From Nicoletella semolina (GTDB taxonomy: Bacteria; Pseudomonadota; Gammaproteobacteria; Enterobacterales; Pasteurellaceae), in the NCBI RefSeq assembly GCF_004345745.1, contig NZ_SLXJ01000005.1:78931-142930 (forward strand): DNA of 64,000 bases. Reading direction: 5' to 3'. Under the pieces are notes generated by a model. It was not told the origin of the DNA, searched no databases, and saw only the letters and a list, made by a program, of their open reading frames with translations. The position numbers and the translations under genes are program-made. Positions 1-10,030 of this stretch are shown piece by piece. Position 1 is the first letter of the stretch, and each line of letters opens with the position of its first letter.

Positions 1-116
1 GTAACCACATTGCCTTCACCACATTCAATAAAACCATCGCCTCGCTTGTGTGGCTTTGGTAGTACATCAGCAATTGCTTTGCCTAAAGAGGGTTTTTCCG
101 CAATAAATAAACGCAT
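1..116 (-). CDS. topB: DNA topoisomerase III, N-terminal fragment (runs off window)
   Basis: Only the first 38 codons are present. They start at the ATG complementary to 114-116 and read off the left edge. The peptide begins [20 protein letters not shown] and continues with a [10 protein letters not shown] segment, the characteristic Toprim start of type IA topoisomerase III, where the EKPS glutamate is part of the catalytic Toprim centre. The enzyme decatenates and relaxes negatively supercoiled DNA in the cytoplasm. mepA lies 55 bp upstream in the same orientation, so the two may be cotranscribed. The identification rests on recognising this conserved N-terminus; nothing downstream can be judged. 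Confidence 0.8.
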   Translation of the reverse strand, partial: MRLFIAEKPSLGKAIADVLPKPHKRGDGFIECGEGNVV

Positions 117-171
117 AAATTCAATCTATAGAAAGAGTTTGGTTTGTCATCATAAGTGAATGGCACAACTA

Positions 172-1026
172 TCAATTTAATCCTTGAGAGGATAACAGCA
201 TTTGACATAGTTGCGGCGGTTGTGGCAAAGCCTTAGGTTTGCTTGCTGAAGGTTTCGATGGCTTGAACCACGCACTAAGCTCCTCGCCACAACCATCACC
301 TTGCGGGGCTGGAGATTGATTTTCGCAATTTAATGCCCCTACTGGACAACCTAAGCGAACGTGAAAATGTGAATCGTGTCCGTACCACGGACGAATTTTG
401 CGAAGCCAATGGCGATCGCTACCTGCGGATTGGCATAATTTTACTTTGATAGCAGGATTAACAAAAATTCGATCGACTCGATGATCGCTAGCAGCAAGCT
501 TCAGCAATGTTGTATGATTTGCTGTCCAGCGAGTTTCATCAACAACATTTGTCGCTCGATTGACCATAATGGTTGCTAAGCCAGCGGGATTGTGTGCAGT
601 TTTATCGTCCATAGGACCAAAACGCAGCCAAATATCTGCATCAAGCCCTGTTTGGTGGCTAGCGTGCCCAGATGAAAATCGCCCACCAGCGGGCATACCC
701 ATATCGCCAATTAAAATGGGAGGAATATTCGCAGATTTTGCCTTTTTGCCGAGTTGTTTCAAATAATCTAATAGTTCTGGGTGTCCGTAATAACGATTTT
801 TGATAGAGCGAATGACTTGATAGCCTTCACCTTTGAGTGTTAGGGCTTCAGCACCAATAATGCAGCCATTGCTATAACCGCCAATAGATTGTGTTTTGCC
901 TGAAATAGGCGTTTTAATTTTTTCCCACGGTGTGGCAAACACATTAGCGGTAAAAATGTGGACGGAAAATGGTGCAATTATTGCAAAAAATAGGCGTTTT
1001 CTGACCGCTTGCATCAATCTTGTCAT
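172..1026 (-). CDS. mepA: Penicillin-insensitive murein endopeptidase MepA
   Basis: A 284-residue periplasmic peptidoglycan hydrolase of the MepA (M74, LAS-type metallopeptidase) family, which cuts D-Ala-meso-DAP cross-links. A basic start followed by a hydrophobic stretch (about residues 10-31, ending VFA) looks like a Sec signal peptide. Zinc-site motifs are visible: GRFSSGHASHQTGLDADIWL near residues 115-135 and HDSHFHVRLGCP near 217-228. Length is close to the E. coli protein (274). The proline/lysine-rich C-terminal tail (residues ~250-275) is probably flexible. Start could also be Met5. It sits immediately upstream of topB. Confidence 0.92.
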   Translation of the reverse strand: MTRLMQAVRKRLFFAIIAPFSVHIFTANVFATPWEKIKTPISGKTQSIGGYSNGCIIGAEALTLKGEGYQVIRSIKNRYYGHPELLDYLKQLGKKAKSANIPPILIGDMGMPAGGRFSSGHASHQTGLDADIWLRFGPMDDKTAHNPAGLATIMVNRATNVVDETRWTANHTTLLKLAASDHRVDRIFVNPAIKVKLCQSAGSDRHWLRKIRPWYGHDSHFHVRLGCPVGALNCENQSPAPQGDGCGEELSAWFKPSKPSASKPKALPQPPQLCQMLLSSQGLN

Positions 1027-1344
1027 CGTAGTTTCTCAAAAATAAATAGGCTGAACATTCTAGTGTAAGCGATGGCTAAAAGCAAAAAATCTGCAACCGT
1101 GTAAATTTCCGCCGTTTATGCCAATTTTTACAGAAAATGCGACTATTTTATTTGACAGGTCAGGCATAAGGGGGTATTTATACCGCCGTTTTTCATGTTT
1201 TTTCAGATTGTCTTAATCCTATTTAGCAGGACATGGCTCTTTAGCAAGGCATAGCTCTTGGCGATACAGCATCAGGTATAGCAGAATAAAGCGTGAAGAA
1301 AAGTTATGGTAGGTTATATCCAAATAAGGTTATGAAAATATAGC
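1027..1344. other. Intergenic region without a recognisable gene
   Basis: This stretch lies between the divergent mepA and lysC genes. It should contain both promoters, but I do not see a convincing -35/-10 pair or a conserved open frame. The left part (about 1140-1200) has a GGGGGTATTTATACCGCC stretch with weak dyad symmetry. Confidence 0.4.
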
Positions 1345-1512
1345 AAGGATAACCAACCATAGCGGGAGAGGTGCAACATTCAGGTATCTTATCTTAGGGA
1401 GCTAGACCGTTTGAGGATAAGTGATGGGAGTGATTGCCGAGGTGTGAATTCACTAGATAGGAATGAACATCGGCTGAGCAGGTTGAATCCTATTAGCTGT
1501 CGTTTAGAATAA
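1345..1512 (+). promoter_or_regulatory. Lysine riboswitch (L-box) in the lysC leader
   Basis: The leader contains the ordered conserved blocks of the lysine aptamer: GAGAGGTGC (1366-1374), a GGGAG plus AGACCG segment (about 1396-1410), GATTGCCGAGGTG (1432-1444), CATCGGCTGAGCAGGTTGAATCC (1469-1490, interrupted here only for description) and a closing AGCTGTCG (1495-1502). These match block by block the E. coli lysC leader as I know it. The site lies about 155 bp upstream of lysC on the same strand. Binding lysine should reduce lysC expression. The downstream stretch 1503-1667 is the likely expression platform; a small hairpin GAAGCTGTTCTTC lies near 1522-1534. Confidence 0.88.
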
Positions 1513-1667
1513 GAATGGATAGAAGCTGTTCTTCATTTTAGATGGAGTGCTCTTAAATTTGTCTCTGGCATTTGTCTCATACATTTGTCCTTGTACAACA
1601 TAGTGCAACTCAATTTCCGAGCTAAAATTCTTTTTGATCATTATTTTACTTTATAGGAATTTTTTAT

Positions 1668-3020
1668 ATGTCCCATCTTTCTGTTGCCAAATTTGGTGGA
1701 ACAAGTGTTGCTAATTTTGATGCGATGACAGCGAGTGCTAACATCGTTATGGCTGACCCAAATACTCGAGTTGTAGTACTTTCTGCTTCTGCTGGTGTTA
1801 CCAATTATTTGGTTGAATTAGCCAATGGTTGTACAGAGAGCCGCCGTGAGGAAATTTTGAGTGCGGTGCGTACCATTCAATATAGCATCATTGAGCAATT
1901 GCAACAGCCTCAAGCCGTTTCAGAAGAAATTGAGCAGTTGTTGCAAAACATTAGCGTATTAGCTAATTCGGCTAGTCTTGCCACATCAGCTGCATTAACA
2001 GATGAGTTAATTTGCCACGGTGAAATGATGTCTACCAAGATTTTCACTCAGTTGCTTAATGAGCGTAATTTTCCTGCTGTATGGGTTGATGTGCGTGATG
2101 TAGTTGCAACGAACAGCCAATTTGGGAAAGCGGCTCCGAATGATGAAAAAACACAACAGCAAGCAGATCAATTGCTAAAACCATTAATCAATACAGGTAA
2201 AATTGTGATTACTCAAGGTTTTATAGGGCGTGATGAGGAAGGTAAAACTACGACGCTTGGTCGTGGCGGAAGCGATTATTCAGCGGCATTATTGGCTGAA
2301 GTGTTGGCGGCAAATGATGTGCTTATCTGGACTGATGTTGCAGGCATTTATACCACTGATCCACGAGTTGTAGCAACGGCAAAACGGATTGATACAATGA
2401 GTTTTAATGAAGCAGCAGAAATGGCAACATTTGGGGCAAAAGTGCTTCACCCAGCAACACTACTGCCTGCAGTACGAAGCAATATTCCTGTCTTTGTGGG
2501 ATCAAGTAAAGCACCAGAGCAGGGGGGGACGTGGGTAACAAGAGATCCACAGCCTCGTCCAACATTTAGAGCTTTGGCATTGCGTCGCAATCAAGTATTG
2601 CTGACGTTATCAAGCCTTAGTATGTTACACGCACAAGGCTTTTTAGCGAATGTCTTTACGATTTTGGCAAAATACAAAATTTCCGTTGATGTAATTACCA
2701 CTTCGGAAGTGAGCATTGCATTGACGTTGGATAAGACAGGTTCAGCTTCATCAGGAGCAGATATGTTATCAAGCGAGTTACTTGATGAACTACGTCAGCT
2801 CTGCCACGTTAAAGTCGAAACAGATTTAGCACTGGTTGCGATTATTGGCAATAATTTACATACTCAAGCGGGCGTAGCGAAGCAATTATTTGCCACACTT
2901 TCGCCTTATAACGTGCGTTTAATTAGCTACGGAGCAAGCACGAATAACGTTTGTACGTTAGTACAAAATGGCGATGTAGATAGCATTGCTCAAGACCTGC
3001 ATTCTGCTTTATTTGAGTAA
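1668..3020 (+). CDS. lysC: Lysine-sensitive aspartokinase III
   Basis: A 450-residue aspartate kinase, the first step of the lysine/threonine/methionine/DAP branch in the cytoplasm. The N-terminal amino-acid kinase domain shows KFGGTSVANFDAM (residue ~8) and the nucleotide-binding GRGGSDYSAALLAE near residue 200. The C-terminal third contains the paired ACT regulatory region (LSSLSMLHAQGFLANVF, then VALVAIIGNNLHTQ-like sequence). Length equals the E. coli LysC class (449) and there is no homoserine dehydrogenase fusion. A TTTATAGGAATTT ribosome site precedes the ATG. An L-box riboswitch upstream and a strong terminator downstream make it a single-gene, lysine-responsive unit. Confidence 0.95.
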   Translation: MSHLSVAKFGGTSVANFDAMTASANIVMADPNTRVVVLSASAGVTNYLVELANGCTESRREEILSAVRTIQYSIIEQLQQPQAVSEEIEQLLQNISVLANSASLATSAALTDELICHGEMMSTKIFTQLLNERNFPAVWVDVRDVVATNSQFGKAAPNDEKTQQQADQLLKPLINTGKIVITQGFIGRDEEGKTTTLGRGGSDYSAALLAEVLAANDVLIWTDVAGIYTTDPRVVATAKRIDTMSFNEAAEMATFGAKVLHPATLLPAVRSNIPVFVGSSKAPEQGGTWVTRDPQPRPTFRALALRRNQVLLTLSSLSMLHAQGFLANVFTILAKYKISVDVITTSEVSIALTLDKTGSASSGADMLSSELLDELRQLCHVKVETDLALVAIIGNNLHTQAGVAKQLFATLSPYNVRLISYGASTNNVCTLVQNGDVDSIAQDLHSALFE

Positions 3021-3066
3021 GCATTAATCGGTTAAACGCCAGGTGTTATAAAAAGTTCGTAACATT

Positions 3067-3092
3067 AGGACGCCTTTTGGCGTCCTTATTTT
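3067..3092 (+). terminator. Rho-independent terminator of lysC
   Basis: An 8-bp GC-rich stem (AGGACGCC / GGCGTCCT) with a TTTT loop is followed by TATTTTATTT, 46 bp after the lysC stop codon. It lies between the convergent lysC and hxuC genes. Confidence 0.85.
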
Positions 3093-3115
3093 ATTTGAAG
3101 GAGGAGTTTAATCAA

Positions 3116-5281
3116 TTAGAAGGTATACCCTGCACTTAATTTAACATTTCTACCTTTACCTTTCATCATACTAAATGCAGGCTGGTATTCCTTATCAAAG
3201 AGATTTTCAATGGCAAAATCTAAACGTAAGTTTTTCCATTCACCTTTCAGTGGAGCATAATTCGCATTAATCCCCACCAGCGTATAAGATGGATAAGCCA
3301 TTACTGGCGTAGAATGGCGAGCATTTTCTGTTTGAGGGACACGGTCTTGTGTAGCATAGTAACTTACTTGTGTACCGACAGTAAATTTCTCAGGCACAAT
3401 AGCGTAATTAAGTGAAACATTGAATTTATCTGCTGCAATATTTGCTAAGTGGGTCTGTTTGCTGCGATCTTTACCTCGTGTTTGTGCATAGCTGAAAGTT
3501 AATCCGAAACGTGATGTTTGATAACGACTTTCTACCTCAATACCACGCAAACGTGCATTTTGAACATTCTTGAATTGTGAGACATCAGAGGTATAAATTC
3601 GTGGGTCATTCGGATCGGATTTAAATACGTCTAAATTAATGAAATCCTCAACATCGTTTTGGAATAGTGTTGTTTTAAATGAAGCATTATCATCTTGGGT
3701 TAATAGGTTATCAAAATGAAGATGAGCTGCCAGTTCTTTATTTTTTGCCGTTTCAGGTTTGAGATCTGGATTGTGGCGGAATGTATTGACAATAGAACCT
3801 GCTCTAAAATGAGTACCAGATGTAAAACGTTCTTCAACTGAAGGGGCACGATAGGCTTCGTTATAACGAGCGGTCAGATCTAGCCAAGAATTTGCATTCC
3901 AAACAAGAGAAGCAGATGGCGACCAACGGCTATCCGTGTATTTTTGCTGACTTTGTGCACTGTAGCTATCGTAACGAATACTTGGTGATAGGGTCAATTT
4001 CTCGCCTAACTTAATATGAGAAAGTAAATAAGCTCCTATCACTGTGCTGCTTGCAGTATAGCCATTTGCTCGTGCCTCTTCAGTAGTTTTACCTCGTTTA
4101 GCGATTGCTTCATCGTTGTGATAATCAATGCCGTAGGTGAAAGACACAGTGTCAAATTCGGTACTATTTTTGAGATTAATTCCAACGGTATTCAATTGAG
4201 TTAGATCGCTCGTTTGGTTTTTAATCCGTTTTTCGCTTTCTTTAGTAGCGTTTTTGAATAACGTAATCTGTGCATTGATATAGCGATTGTTAGGTGTTAA
4301 GTAATAATTAATGATGCTATTATTTTCAACGATTCTTTGATCGGTTAATGGGTTGTCATTGCCTGCTGTAGCGGAATGTCCAGCACCTGCTGAATGGTGT
4401 GGTGAGCCTCCTCCAGTGTGATGTGGCGAAGCATTGCCCTTACTGTGTGGTGTAGCTGTTCTTGAATGGCTTGAGTTTATTTTATTAGGATTGAACACTT
4501 CTTCGTTGTTTACATTCGCTGTTTGTTTGCTAAATCCTAAACGGTGAGAGAGTTCCACTCGGTTTGTGTCATTGATTTGCCAGCCGAATTTAGCTAATCC
4601 GCCATATTGGTTAAACGCACTGTAATGAATTTTATCGCCTTTACCGACACGAATATTATCCGCATCATTGTAATAACCAGAAACTAACCAGTCCAAGCTA
4701 TCCGTTGCTCCTAGTAGGGACAGTGTCGATTCAGATAAATTATTGGCAGATTGGTATCCTTGGCGAACGGCTGCGGCAAATCGCTCATTATCTTGAAGGT
4801 AATCAAAGGCATTGGCAGTACGCATTGCCACAACACCGCCTAAGGCACCACTTCCCCATAAGGTAGTCGCAGGACCTTTAATTACTTCAATCTCTTGGAC
4901 TAAAGATGCTGGGATAAAGTAAGATCCTCGATGAGCAAGGTTAAAATTTTGTCTCACACCATCAATGACTTGTACGACACGATTACCACTTAAGCCACGG
5001 ATAATTGGTTTTTGAGCTAAAGAAAGTGAGCCTTGCCCAACGTCAATATTGTTAAGGTGTTTAAGAGAATCAGCAACACTTCCAGCCTGCAGGGTTTGAA
5101 GTTGTGTTTTGTTTAACTTGTCAGCACTGTTTGCGAGTTTGGCTAATTGTGTCGCATCACGAAAGGCGACAACATTGATTTCTTCCAGCTTTGCGACATT
5201 TGAGCTAGCAAATATTGAGACTGAAAAGGTCGCTGTGGGCAAAGCGAGAAAAATAGCAGTGTATAATTTAGACAATTTCAT
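3116..5281 (-). CDS. hxuC: TonB-dependent heme receptor HxuC, with His-rich loop
   Basis: A 721-residue outer-membrane receptor importing heme (and heme delivered from hemopexin) with TonB energy. Residues 1-25 form a signal peptide ending IFA. The plug follows, with the segment SLAQKPIIRGLSGNRVVQVI and then DGVRQNFNLAHRGSYF, which closely matches my recollection of H. influenzae HxuC. The C-terminus ends in an aromatic barrel strand (LSAGYTF). Odd feature: residues ~270-308 form a low-complexity extracellular-type loop with seven histidines (pattern PHSKGNASPHH, SPHHSAGAGH). It is the last gene of hxuB-hxuA-hxuC, 77 bp after hxuA. A zinc receptor was considered, but the plug is clearly HxuC-like. 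Confidence 0.85.
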   Translation of the reverse strand: MKLSKLYTAIFLALPTATFSVSIFASSNVAKLEEINVVAFRDATQLAKLANSADKLNKTQLQTLQAGSVADSLKHLNNIDVGQGSLSLAQKPIIRGLSGNRVVQVIDGVRQNFNLAHRGSYFIPASLVQEIEVIKGPATTLWGSGALGGVVAMRTANAFDYLQDNERFAAAVRQGYQSANNLSESTLSLLGATDSLDWLVSGYYNDADNIRVGKGDKIHYSAFNQYGGLAKFGWQINDTNRVELSHRLGFSKQTANVNNEEVFNPNKINSSHSRTATPHSKGNASPHHTGGGSPHHSAGAGHSATAGNDNPLTDQRIVENNSIINYYLTPNNRYINAQITLFKNATKESEKRIKNQTSDLTQLNTVGINLKNSTEFDTVSFTYGIDYHNDEAIAKRGKTTEEARANGYTASSTVIGAYLLSHIKLGEKLTLSPSIRYDSYSAQSQQKYTDSRWSPSASLVWNANSWLDLTARYNEAYRAPSVEERFTSGTHFRAGSIVNTFRHNPDLKPETAKNKELAAHLHFDNLLTQDDNASFKTTLFQNDVEDFINLDVFKSDPNDPRIYTSDVSQFKNVQNARLRGIEVESRYQTSRFGLTFSYAQTRGKDRSKQTHLANIAADKFNVSLNYAIVPEKFTVGTQVSYYATQDRVPQTENARHSTPVMAYPSYTLVGINANYAPLKGEWKNLRLDFAIENLFDKEYQPAFSMMKGKGRNVKLSAGYTF

Positions 5282-5358
5282 AACGATTCCTATTAATTTC
5301 GGTTAATTGATAAATTTATTGATTGAATAACGGTTTGTTGAAAATAACGAGATGTGAA

Positions 5359-8238
5359 TTATTTCACCTCGCCAACAGAGACTTTAGCATTTTGCTTATC
5401 GCCGAATGTTTGAATAGTACAATTGTCATTTTCACAAATCTCAAGACTGGTACCCTCTTTAGCTGTAAGATTATCGACCAGTTGATTTGGCATATTTAAA
5501 CGCTGATTACTTTCAGGCAGCACAGTCTGAGTACTTGAGAGGTTTGTTGAGTGAATGCCTTTAATACTATCTAATAAACGAGCAGCTTGGCGTTCACTTA
5601 CTTGATTGATGTTATTTCCTTTTAAAGGAACATTGAATTCATTCAGTGATTTACCCAGTCCTTCACGAGAGTGTTCAAAATAGGTAAATTTCCCACCTTC
5701 GACTTTTAGCCTTGTTCCTGCATTGTTGATGTATGCCACACCGCCATTTGGGGCAAGAGCGGTTACATCGATATTGTTTAATGTTGTTTGTGTATCAGCG
5801 GTATCGCCAATGCCAATCGCCACATTACGCACATTAATATCAACATCTTCTTCTAACCAAGCAGGCTTCGCTCCTGTTGTGATTGCCGTAATTTTTAGGT
5901 CTTTTTCGCTACTTTCGCCTTTTAAGGTTGAGTTACCTTCTGTATGCATAGCGTAGCCTTCGTGAGTTTTAGTAAAAATCGAACCATTTTTACCAATCAT
6001 ATTCCCAACAAAATAGAATCCAGCAACACCGCCCCCCTCATTTGCACGAGGAGATACCCCGTTTTTCTCTGCTCCTTCAATGTGAATATGCGAATTATCA
6101 AGACGTGCATTTTCAGCATTTATGCCCACTTTATTTATAGCCAATGCAAAGGTATCGAAGGATAAATTTCTGTCGAAATAGACGTTGAGCTTACTATTTT
6201 CAAGATTGACGTTTTTCGCCATCAAATGGATAAATCCATCATGAGTTGTAATATTGCTGTTGCGAATATTGATAGCGGTGTCTAAGTGAGTCCGTTTTTC
6301 TTGCACTGTCCACATATCAAATACATCACTAAATTCACGTCCTAAACCGACATCAACTGCTTTGCTATATTTCCATCTACGTCTAGGATTATCTTTATCC
6401 GTGCGATTAATACGTTCATCAAGGTTTTTAAAACCATATTCCCAATGTGGTGTTTTTCTATAGAGACGAGTGTTACCGCCGTGCACATAAAGGTTCATCA
6501 CGCCATTGTGTTGTACATTATCAATATTAAAACGTCCAAATCCGCCAGCAACAACAAAATCACCGATATTTTCTAACTGAGTATTGCGGAGATTAATATC
6601 AAAGTAACTGCGTTGTTCATCTTCGATGTGTGCTTCTTTATCAATGTAATAAGCGGGCTTCCCTGTACGAGCGGCCACAAAAGAACCGCCACCTAAATTT
6701 ATTCGAGGGCTGGTAATATGAATTGTTTGATCAATCTGTTGAGGCTTACGAGTGTTAAAGTCAGTTTGTTGTATCCCAATATTCAAGCGGTTAGTTGGCG
6801 ATAAAATATTGCCAGAAATATCGACTTTATTAGCTGCAAAAATTTTTAAATAACTGTCCGCTTGTTTGAATGAATTTAACTGGATATCATCGGTAATATT
6901 GAGTTTACCGAAATAGATAGGATCACTATCTGTATTTGGCTCATTTAATGCTAACGTAACTTTTCCACTTGAATTTAACATAGACGATAACGCACTATTT
7001 TGGATAAAATGACCTGTATTTCCCCCTGTTTTACCCACAGTTAAATCGCCTTTTAGACGGATTTCAAACTCATTAGTTTGTGTGCCGAACTCATCTTTGT
7101 AGTAAAGATTGGAATTATCACGCTCAAACTCACCGCTAACAGCAAGTTTTTTATCTACGTCAAAGGTGGTTTTTTTCGCTGTGATTTTAGAGCCTTTTTC
7201 GGAATGTAATCTAAGGCTTTTCTCACCTCGTTTTTCAGGTGAAGAAAATTTTAATTCGGTTTCCGCTTTAATATCGCTTTTTATACCCAAATGAATGTTA
7301 TTAGCAGAAAGGGTAATTTTTCCAGAATTCTTCGAGATTTCAGTGGCTTGGAGTAGCCCATTGTTATTGATGGCATTGCTTAATGCTGCCTCTTTGCCTT
7401 TGGCGGTTAATTCAATATAGCCATTTTCAGTGATAATCGCTCCATTATTACGCACAATGCCAGCTAGCGTATTGGCATCAAGATCAACACTCACATAAGA
7501 ATCATTGAGCTCCAATGTAAAACTTTCTCCAGATGCCAAAATCGCTTGAGCTAAAGTTTCTGTAGTAATTTGTTTTTCAACTTCGTTGTATTTAGGGTTT
7601 TTACCTGTCCAACCACTCCAGTAATCCTCATAGCAGTCATCATAACAACGTTTTTCTTTGACGGTTTCTGTTTTGCTGTAATGTTTCGCATTAATTTCAC
7701 CATTATTTTCAACATTATCACCAACCAATACTACAAAACCATTTTTGCCGTTTACCGTAATTTTACCGTTATTTACGATTTTTCCTTCCATTTTGACATT
7801 CGTGTGTTTAACACGATTGAATTTTAGATTGTCTTCTTTTAAATTCTCAATTGAGGTAAGTTCTTTCGTAGTAGCAAGCAATGCACCAACATTGACTTGA
7901 GCATCTTTACCAAAAATAACGCCATTTGGATTAGATAAAAACACACGCCCATTGGCAGATAATTTTCCTTGAATCTCGCTGGCATTACCACTGTGTACAC
8001 GGTTGTAAGCAACCGCAGTATCGCTGGGTTGTTTAAATTCTACGCTGTTATTTTTACCAATATCGAAGCTGTCCCAATCAATACTGATATGGGTTGAGGT
8101 TTGATTGATGGTAAGATTATCAGCTTGGGTTGAGATCGTTGCGTCGCCTAATTTTACTGTGCCATTTTGAGGGAGGAGTTTTGCATTAGTATAGCTTGCT
8201 GCAAATATTGCTAGGGTAATGATATTCAGTTTATTCAT
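5359..8238 (-). CDS. hxuA: Heme-hemopexin-binding TpsA protein HxuA
   Basis: A 959-residue two-partner-secreted beta-helix exoprotein. After a short signal peptide, the TPS secretion domain shows VFLSNPNGVIFGKDAQVNVG near residues 95-115, the NPNG signature of FHA-type proteins. Two cysteines six residues apart lie near the C-terminus (C935 and C940, CENDNC). In H. influenzae HxuA a C-terminal cysteine pair is known to hold the protein at the cell surface. A second cysteine pair (CYDDC, residues ~196-200) is also seen. Size is close to H. influenzae HxuA (about 930). The function expected from the family is binding host hemopexin and releasing heme to HxuC. It lies 15 bp after hxuB, so the genes are cotranscribed. 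Confidence 0.85.
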   Translation of the reverse strand: MNKLNIITLAIFAASYTNAKLLPQNGTVKLGDATISTQADNLTINQTSTHISIDWDSFDIGKNNSVEFKQPSDTAVAYNRVHSGNASEIQGKLSANGRVFLSNPNGVIFGKDAQVNVGALLATTKELTSIENLKEDNLKFNRVKHTNVKMEGKIVNNGKITVNGKNGFVVLVGDNVENNGEINAKHYSKTETVKEKRCYDDCYEDYWSGWTGKNPKYNEVEKQITTETLAQAILASGESFTLELNDSYVSVDLDANTLAGIVRNNGAIITENGYIELTAKGKEAALSNAINNNGLLQATEISKNSGKITLSANNIHLGIKSDIKAETELKFSSPEKRGEKSLRLHSEKGSKITAKKTTFDVDKKLAVSGEFERDNSNLYYKDEFGTQTNEFEIRLKGDLTVGKTGGNTGHFIQNSALSSMLNSSGKVTLALNEPNTDSDPIYFGKLNITDDIQLNSFKQADSYLKIFAANKVDISGNILSPTNRLNIGIQQTDFNTRKPQQIDQTIHITSPRINLGGGSFVAARTGKPAYYIDKEAHIEDEQRSYFDINLRNTQLENIGDFVVAGGFGRFNIDNVQHNGVMNLYVHGGNTRLYRKTPHWEYGFKNLDERINRTDKDNPRRRWKYSKAVDVGLGREFSDVFDMWTVQEKRTHLDTAINIRNSNITTHDGFIHLMAKNVNLENSKLNVYFDRNLSFDTFALAINKVGINAENARLDNSHIHIEGAEKNGVSPRANEGGGVAGFYFVGNMIGKNGSIFTKTHEGYAMHTEGNSTLKGESSEKDLKITAITTGAKPAWLEEDVDINVRNVAIGIGDTADTQTTLNNIDVTALAPNGGVAYINNAGTRLKVEGGKFTYFEHSREGLGKSLNEFNVPLKGNNINQVSERQAARLLDSIKGIHSTNLSSTQTVLPESNQRLNMPNQLVDNLTAKEGTSLEICENDNCTIQTFGDKQNAKVSVGEVK

Positions 8239-8253
8239 TTTTTTCTCTCCTAA

Positions 8254-9936
8254 TTAAAAGGTTTTAACTGCATTGAGCCAAAAGAGATTGCTGTCTTTTG
8301 TTACAAATTTTTTCTCTAATGGCTTTGCCCAAGTAACATTTAAAGCGTAATTGTTCGGGGCATTGAGAGAAAGAGCGATACCTGCACTTTGTAACGTAAC
8401 ATTATTCGTAGTGAGTTTTTCAAATACTTGAGGGCGTTTATAGTAGCGACCGAAAGCATAATCATAAAACACGGAATTGCTTAAGATACTTGAGGAGAAT
8501 ACGGCAAGTTGATGCTTGAGTTCCGCTTGGAAAATATGTCCTTCATCAACAGAAACAGCTCCTGTTGCATAGCCCCGAACTGCTGATAAGCCACCAAGTG
8601 ATAATTTTTGTGAACTATCCAAATTTGTATCGCTAAACTGACCGTTTGCAGAGAGTGAGAATGAGAGATTTTGGGGTAAGGTTTGCTCGTGAGAAAATGT
8701 ATAGTTTACTAAGCTAAATTTCTTATTCGGTTTAAAATCTTCAGCAAGGTTATGTTTACGTTCATTACTTTTGTTATTTTCACGTCCCAGCACGACATTA
8801 AAGCCAAAATAGCTCACACCATTTTTAACGCTATTCCAAGCACCATTAAAACCGAGATTGAGCATATTGATATGGCGTGTTTGTTTGAGATTCACCGCTT
8901 TTTGTTCATCAATAAGTTGCTGGTGATTAAAAGCAAGTTTAGTATTTAAACGCAGATCTGTGGTGCGTATCGTTGGGTGAGAAAAATAAGCTCCTAGTGT
9001 ATTTGCTTTACCTTTTGCATCAAGCGGTCTGAAACTGCCCGCTAATTTGTAATTGAGGTGGCTGACATTAACACCAAGACGTGTGCCATATCCATCAATT
9101 AATTGAGAATAATCTAAGCGAATATTTTTTAATCCTGCTGTATTTGAACTGAGTGCATCAAGTTTTAGCTCATCGCCAAAGCCAAGAAAATTGTGAGATT
9201 TTATGCCTGTATGGAAGCGATAACGCCCTGTGCTAGATGTGCCAAGATTATCTGCAGCAAGATATCCGCTAAATCGTTTATGGTTTTGTAAATTAACTTG
9301 TAAATCTGTTTTTCCTGCTTGTGGGCTTGCTCTTAATTTCAGATCAGATTTCACGCCAGCAATATCATTTAATTGTAGAGCAAATTTTTCAAGTTCATCT
9401 TTGTAAACAAAGGATCGACTTGCAACAGTGGTATTGGCAAGGCGAGTAACAAACTGATCTTTTAACGCACTTTGATTATTGATACTGATTTTGCCTAATT
9501 CACCTTTGAGAAGCTTGATGGTAACAATTCCATTTTCAATCTCTTGAGGCGGAAGAATGGCACGGGCAATGAGATAATTTTGGTGGCGATAATACTGGGT
9601 GATGGCGTGAGTTAATTTTTCTAAATCATTTAACCTAACAGGTTTATTTAAATAGTGTTGAGTAATTTGAGAAATATCATCATTTAGAGGTTGATCATCT
9701 AGACTAACTAGGTGAATGCCTGTTAGTTTAAAAGAAAAAGTGTGTTGTTTATTTGTGTATTGACGAGTTGCTTGCAAAGGGAATAGCTCGCCAGAGGGTT
9801 TCTGTTTAGGGAGAGAATGTTCAGGATAAATTTGCTTATTCAGCGATCCTGCATTGGGTGTATTGGCAGCTACAAGTGGTGAGGTGCCGATTAAAGTGAG
9901 CAAAGCAAGTGTGGTACGATTATAACAATTCTTCAT
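8254..9936 (-). CDS. hxuB: TpsB outer-membrane transporter HxuB
   Basis: A 560-residue ShlB/FhaC/HxuB-family transporter that secretes HxuA across the outer membrane. A signal peptide (to about residue 24) precedes a POTRA-type region; the segment QNYLIARAILPPQEIENGIV near residue 115-135 is typical. It is followed by a 16-strand barrel ending in phenylalanine (NAVKTF), the usual terminal signature. Length matches HxuB (565). It is the first gene of the hxuBAC operon and has a Fur-box-like site about 95 bp upstream, so the whole operon is probably iron-repressed. Gene order differs from the hxuC-hxuB-hxuA order I know for H. influenzae. Confidence 0.88.
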   Translation of the reverse strand: MKNCYNRTTLALLTLIGTSPLVAANTPNAGSLNKQIYPEHSLPKQKPSGELFPLQATRQYTNKQHTFSFKLTGIHLVSLDDQPLNDDISQITQHYLNKPVRLNDLEKLTHAITQYYRHQNYLIARAILPPQEIENGIVTIKLLKGELGKISINNQSALKDQFVTRLANTTVASRSFVYKDELEKFALQLNDIAGVKSDLKLRASPQAGKTDLQVNLQNHKRFSGYLAADNLGTSSTGRYRFHTGIKSHNFLGFGDELKLDALSSNTAGLKNIRLDYSQLIDGYGTRLGVNVSHLNYKLAGSFRPLDAKGKANTLGAYFSHPTIRTTDLRLNTKLAFNHQQLIDEQKAVNLKQTRHINMLNLGFNGAWNSVKNGVSYFGFNVVLGRENNKSNERKHNLAEDFKPNKKFSLVNYTFSHEQTLPQNLSFSLSANGQFSDTNLDSSQKLSLGGLSAVRGYATGAVSVDEGHIFQAELKHQLAVFSSSILSNSVFYDYAFGRYYKRPQVFEKLTTNNVTLQSAGIALSLNAPNNYALNVTWAKPLEKKFVTKDSNLFWLNAVKTF

Positions 9937-10030
9937 TATTTATCCTTCAATGTAATTGGGCAGACAAACCTAGATGGAAGCAATGCCATCTGAAATTGCC
10001 GAAATATACCCTAATCTTTGATGAAGATCA

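Noticed and set aside
3116..5281. Calling the TonB receptor a ZnuD-type zinc receptor because of the His-rich loop
   Set aside because: The plug motifs (RGLSGNRVVQVIDGVRQNF and LAHRGSYF) and the hxuBA neighbours fit HxuC; ZnuD as I know it has different plug sequence.
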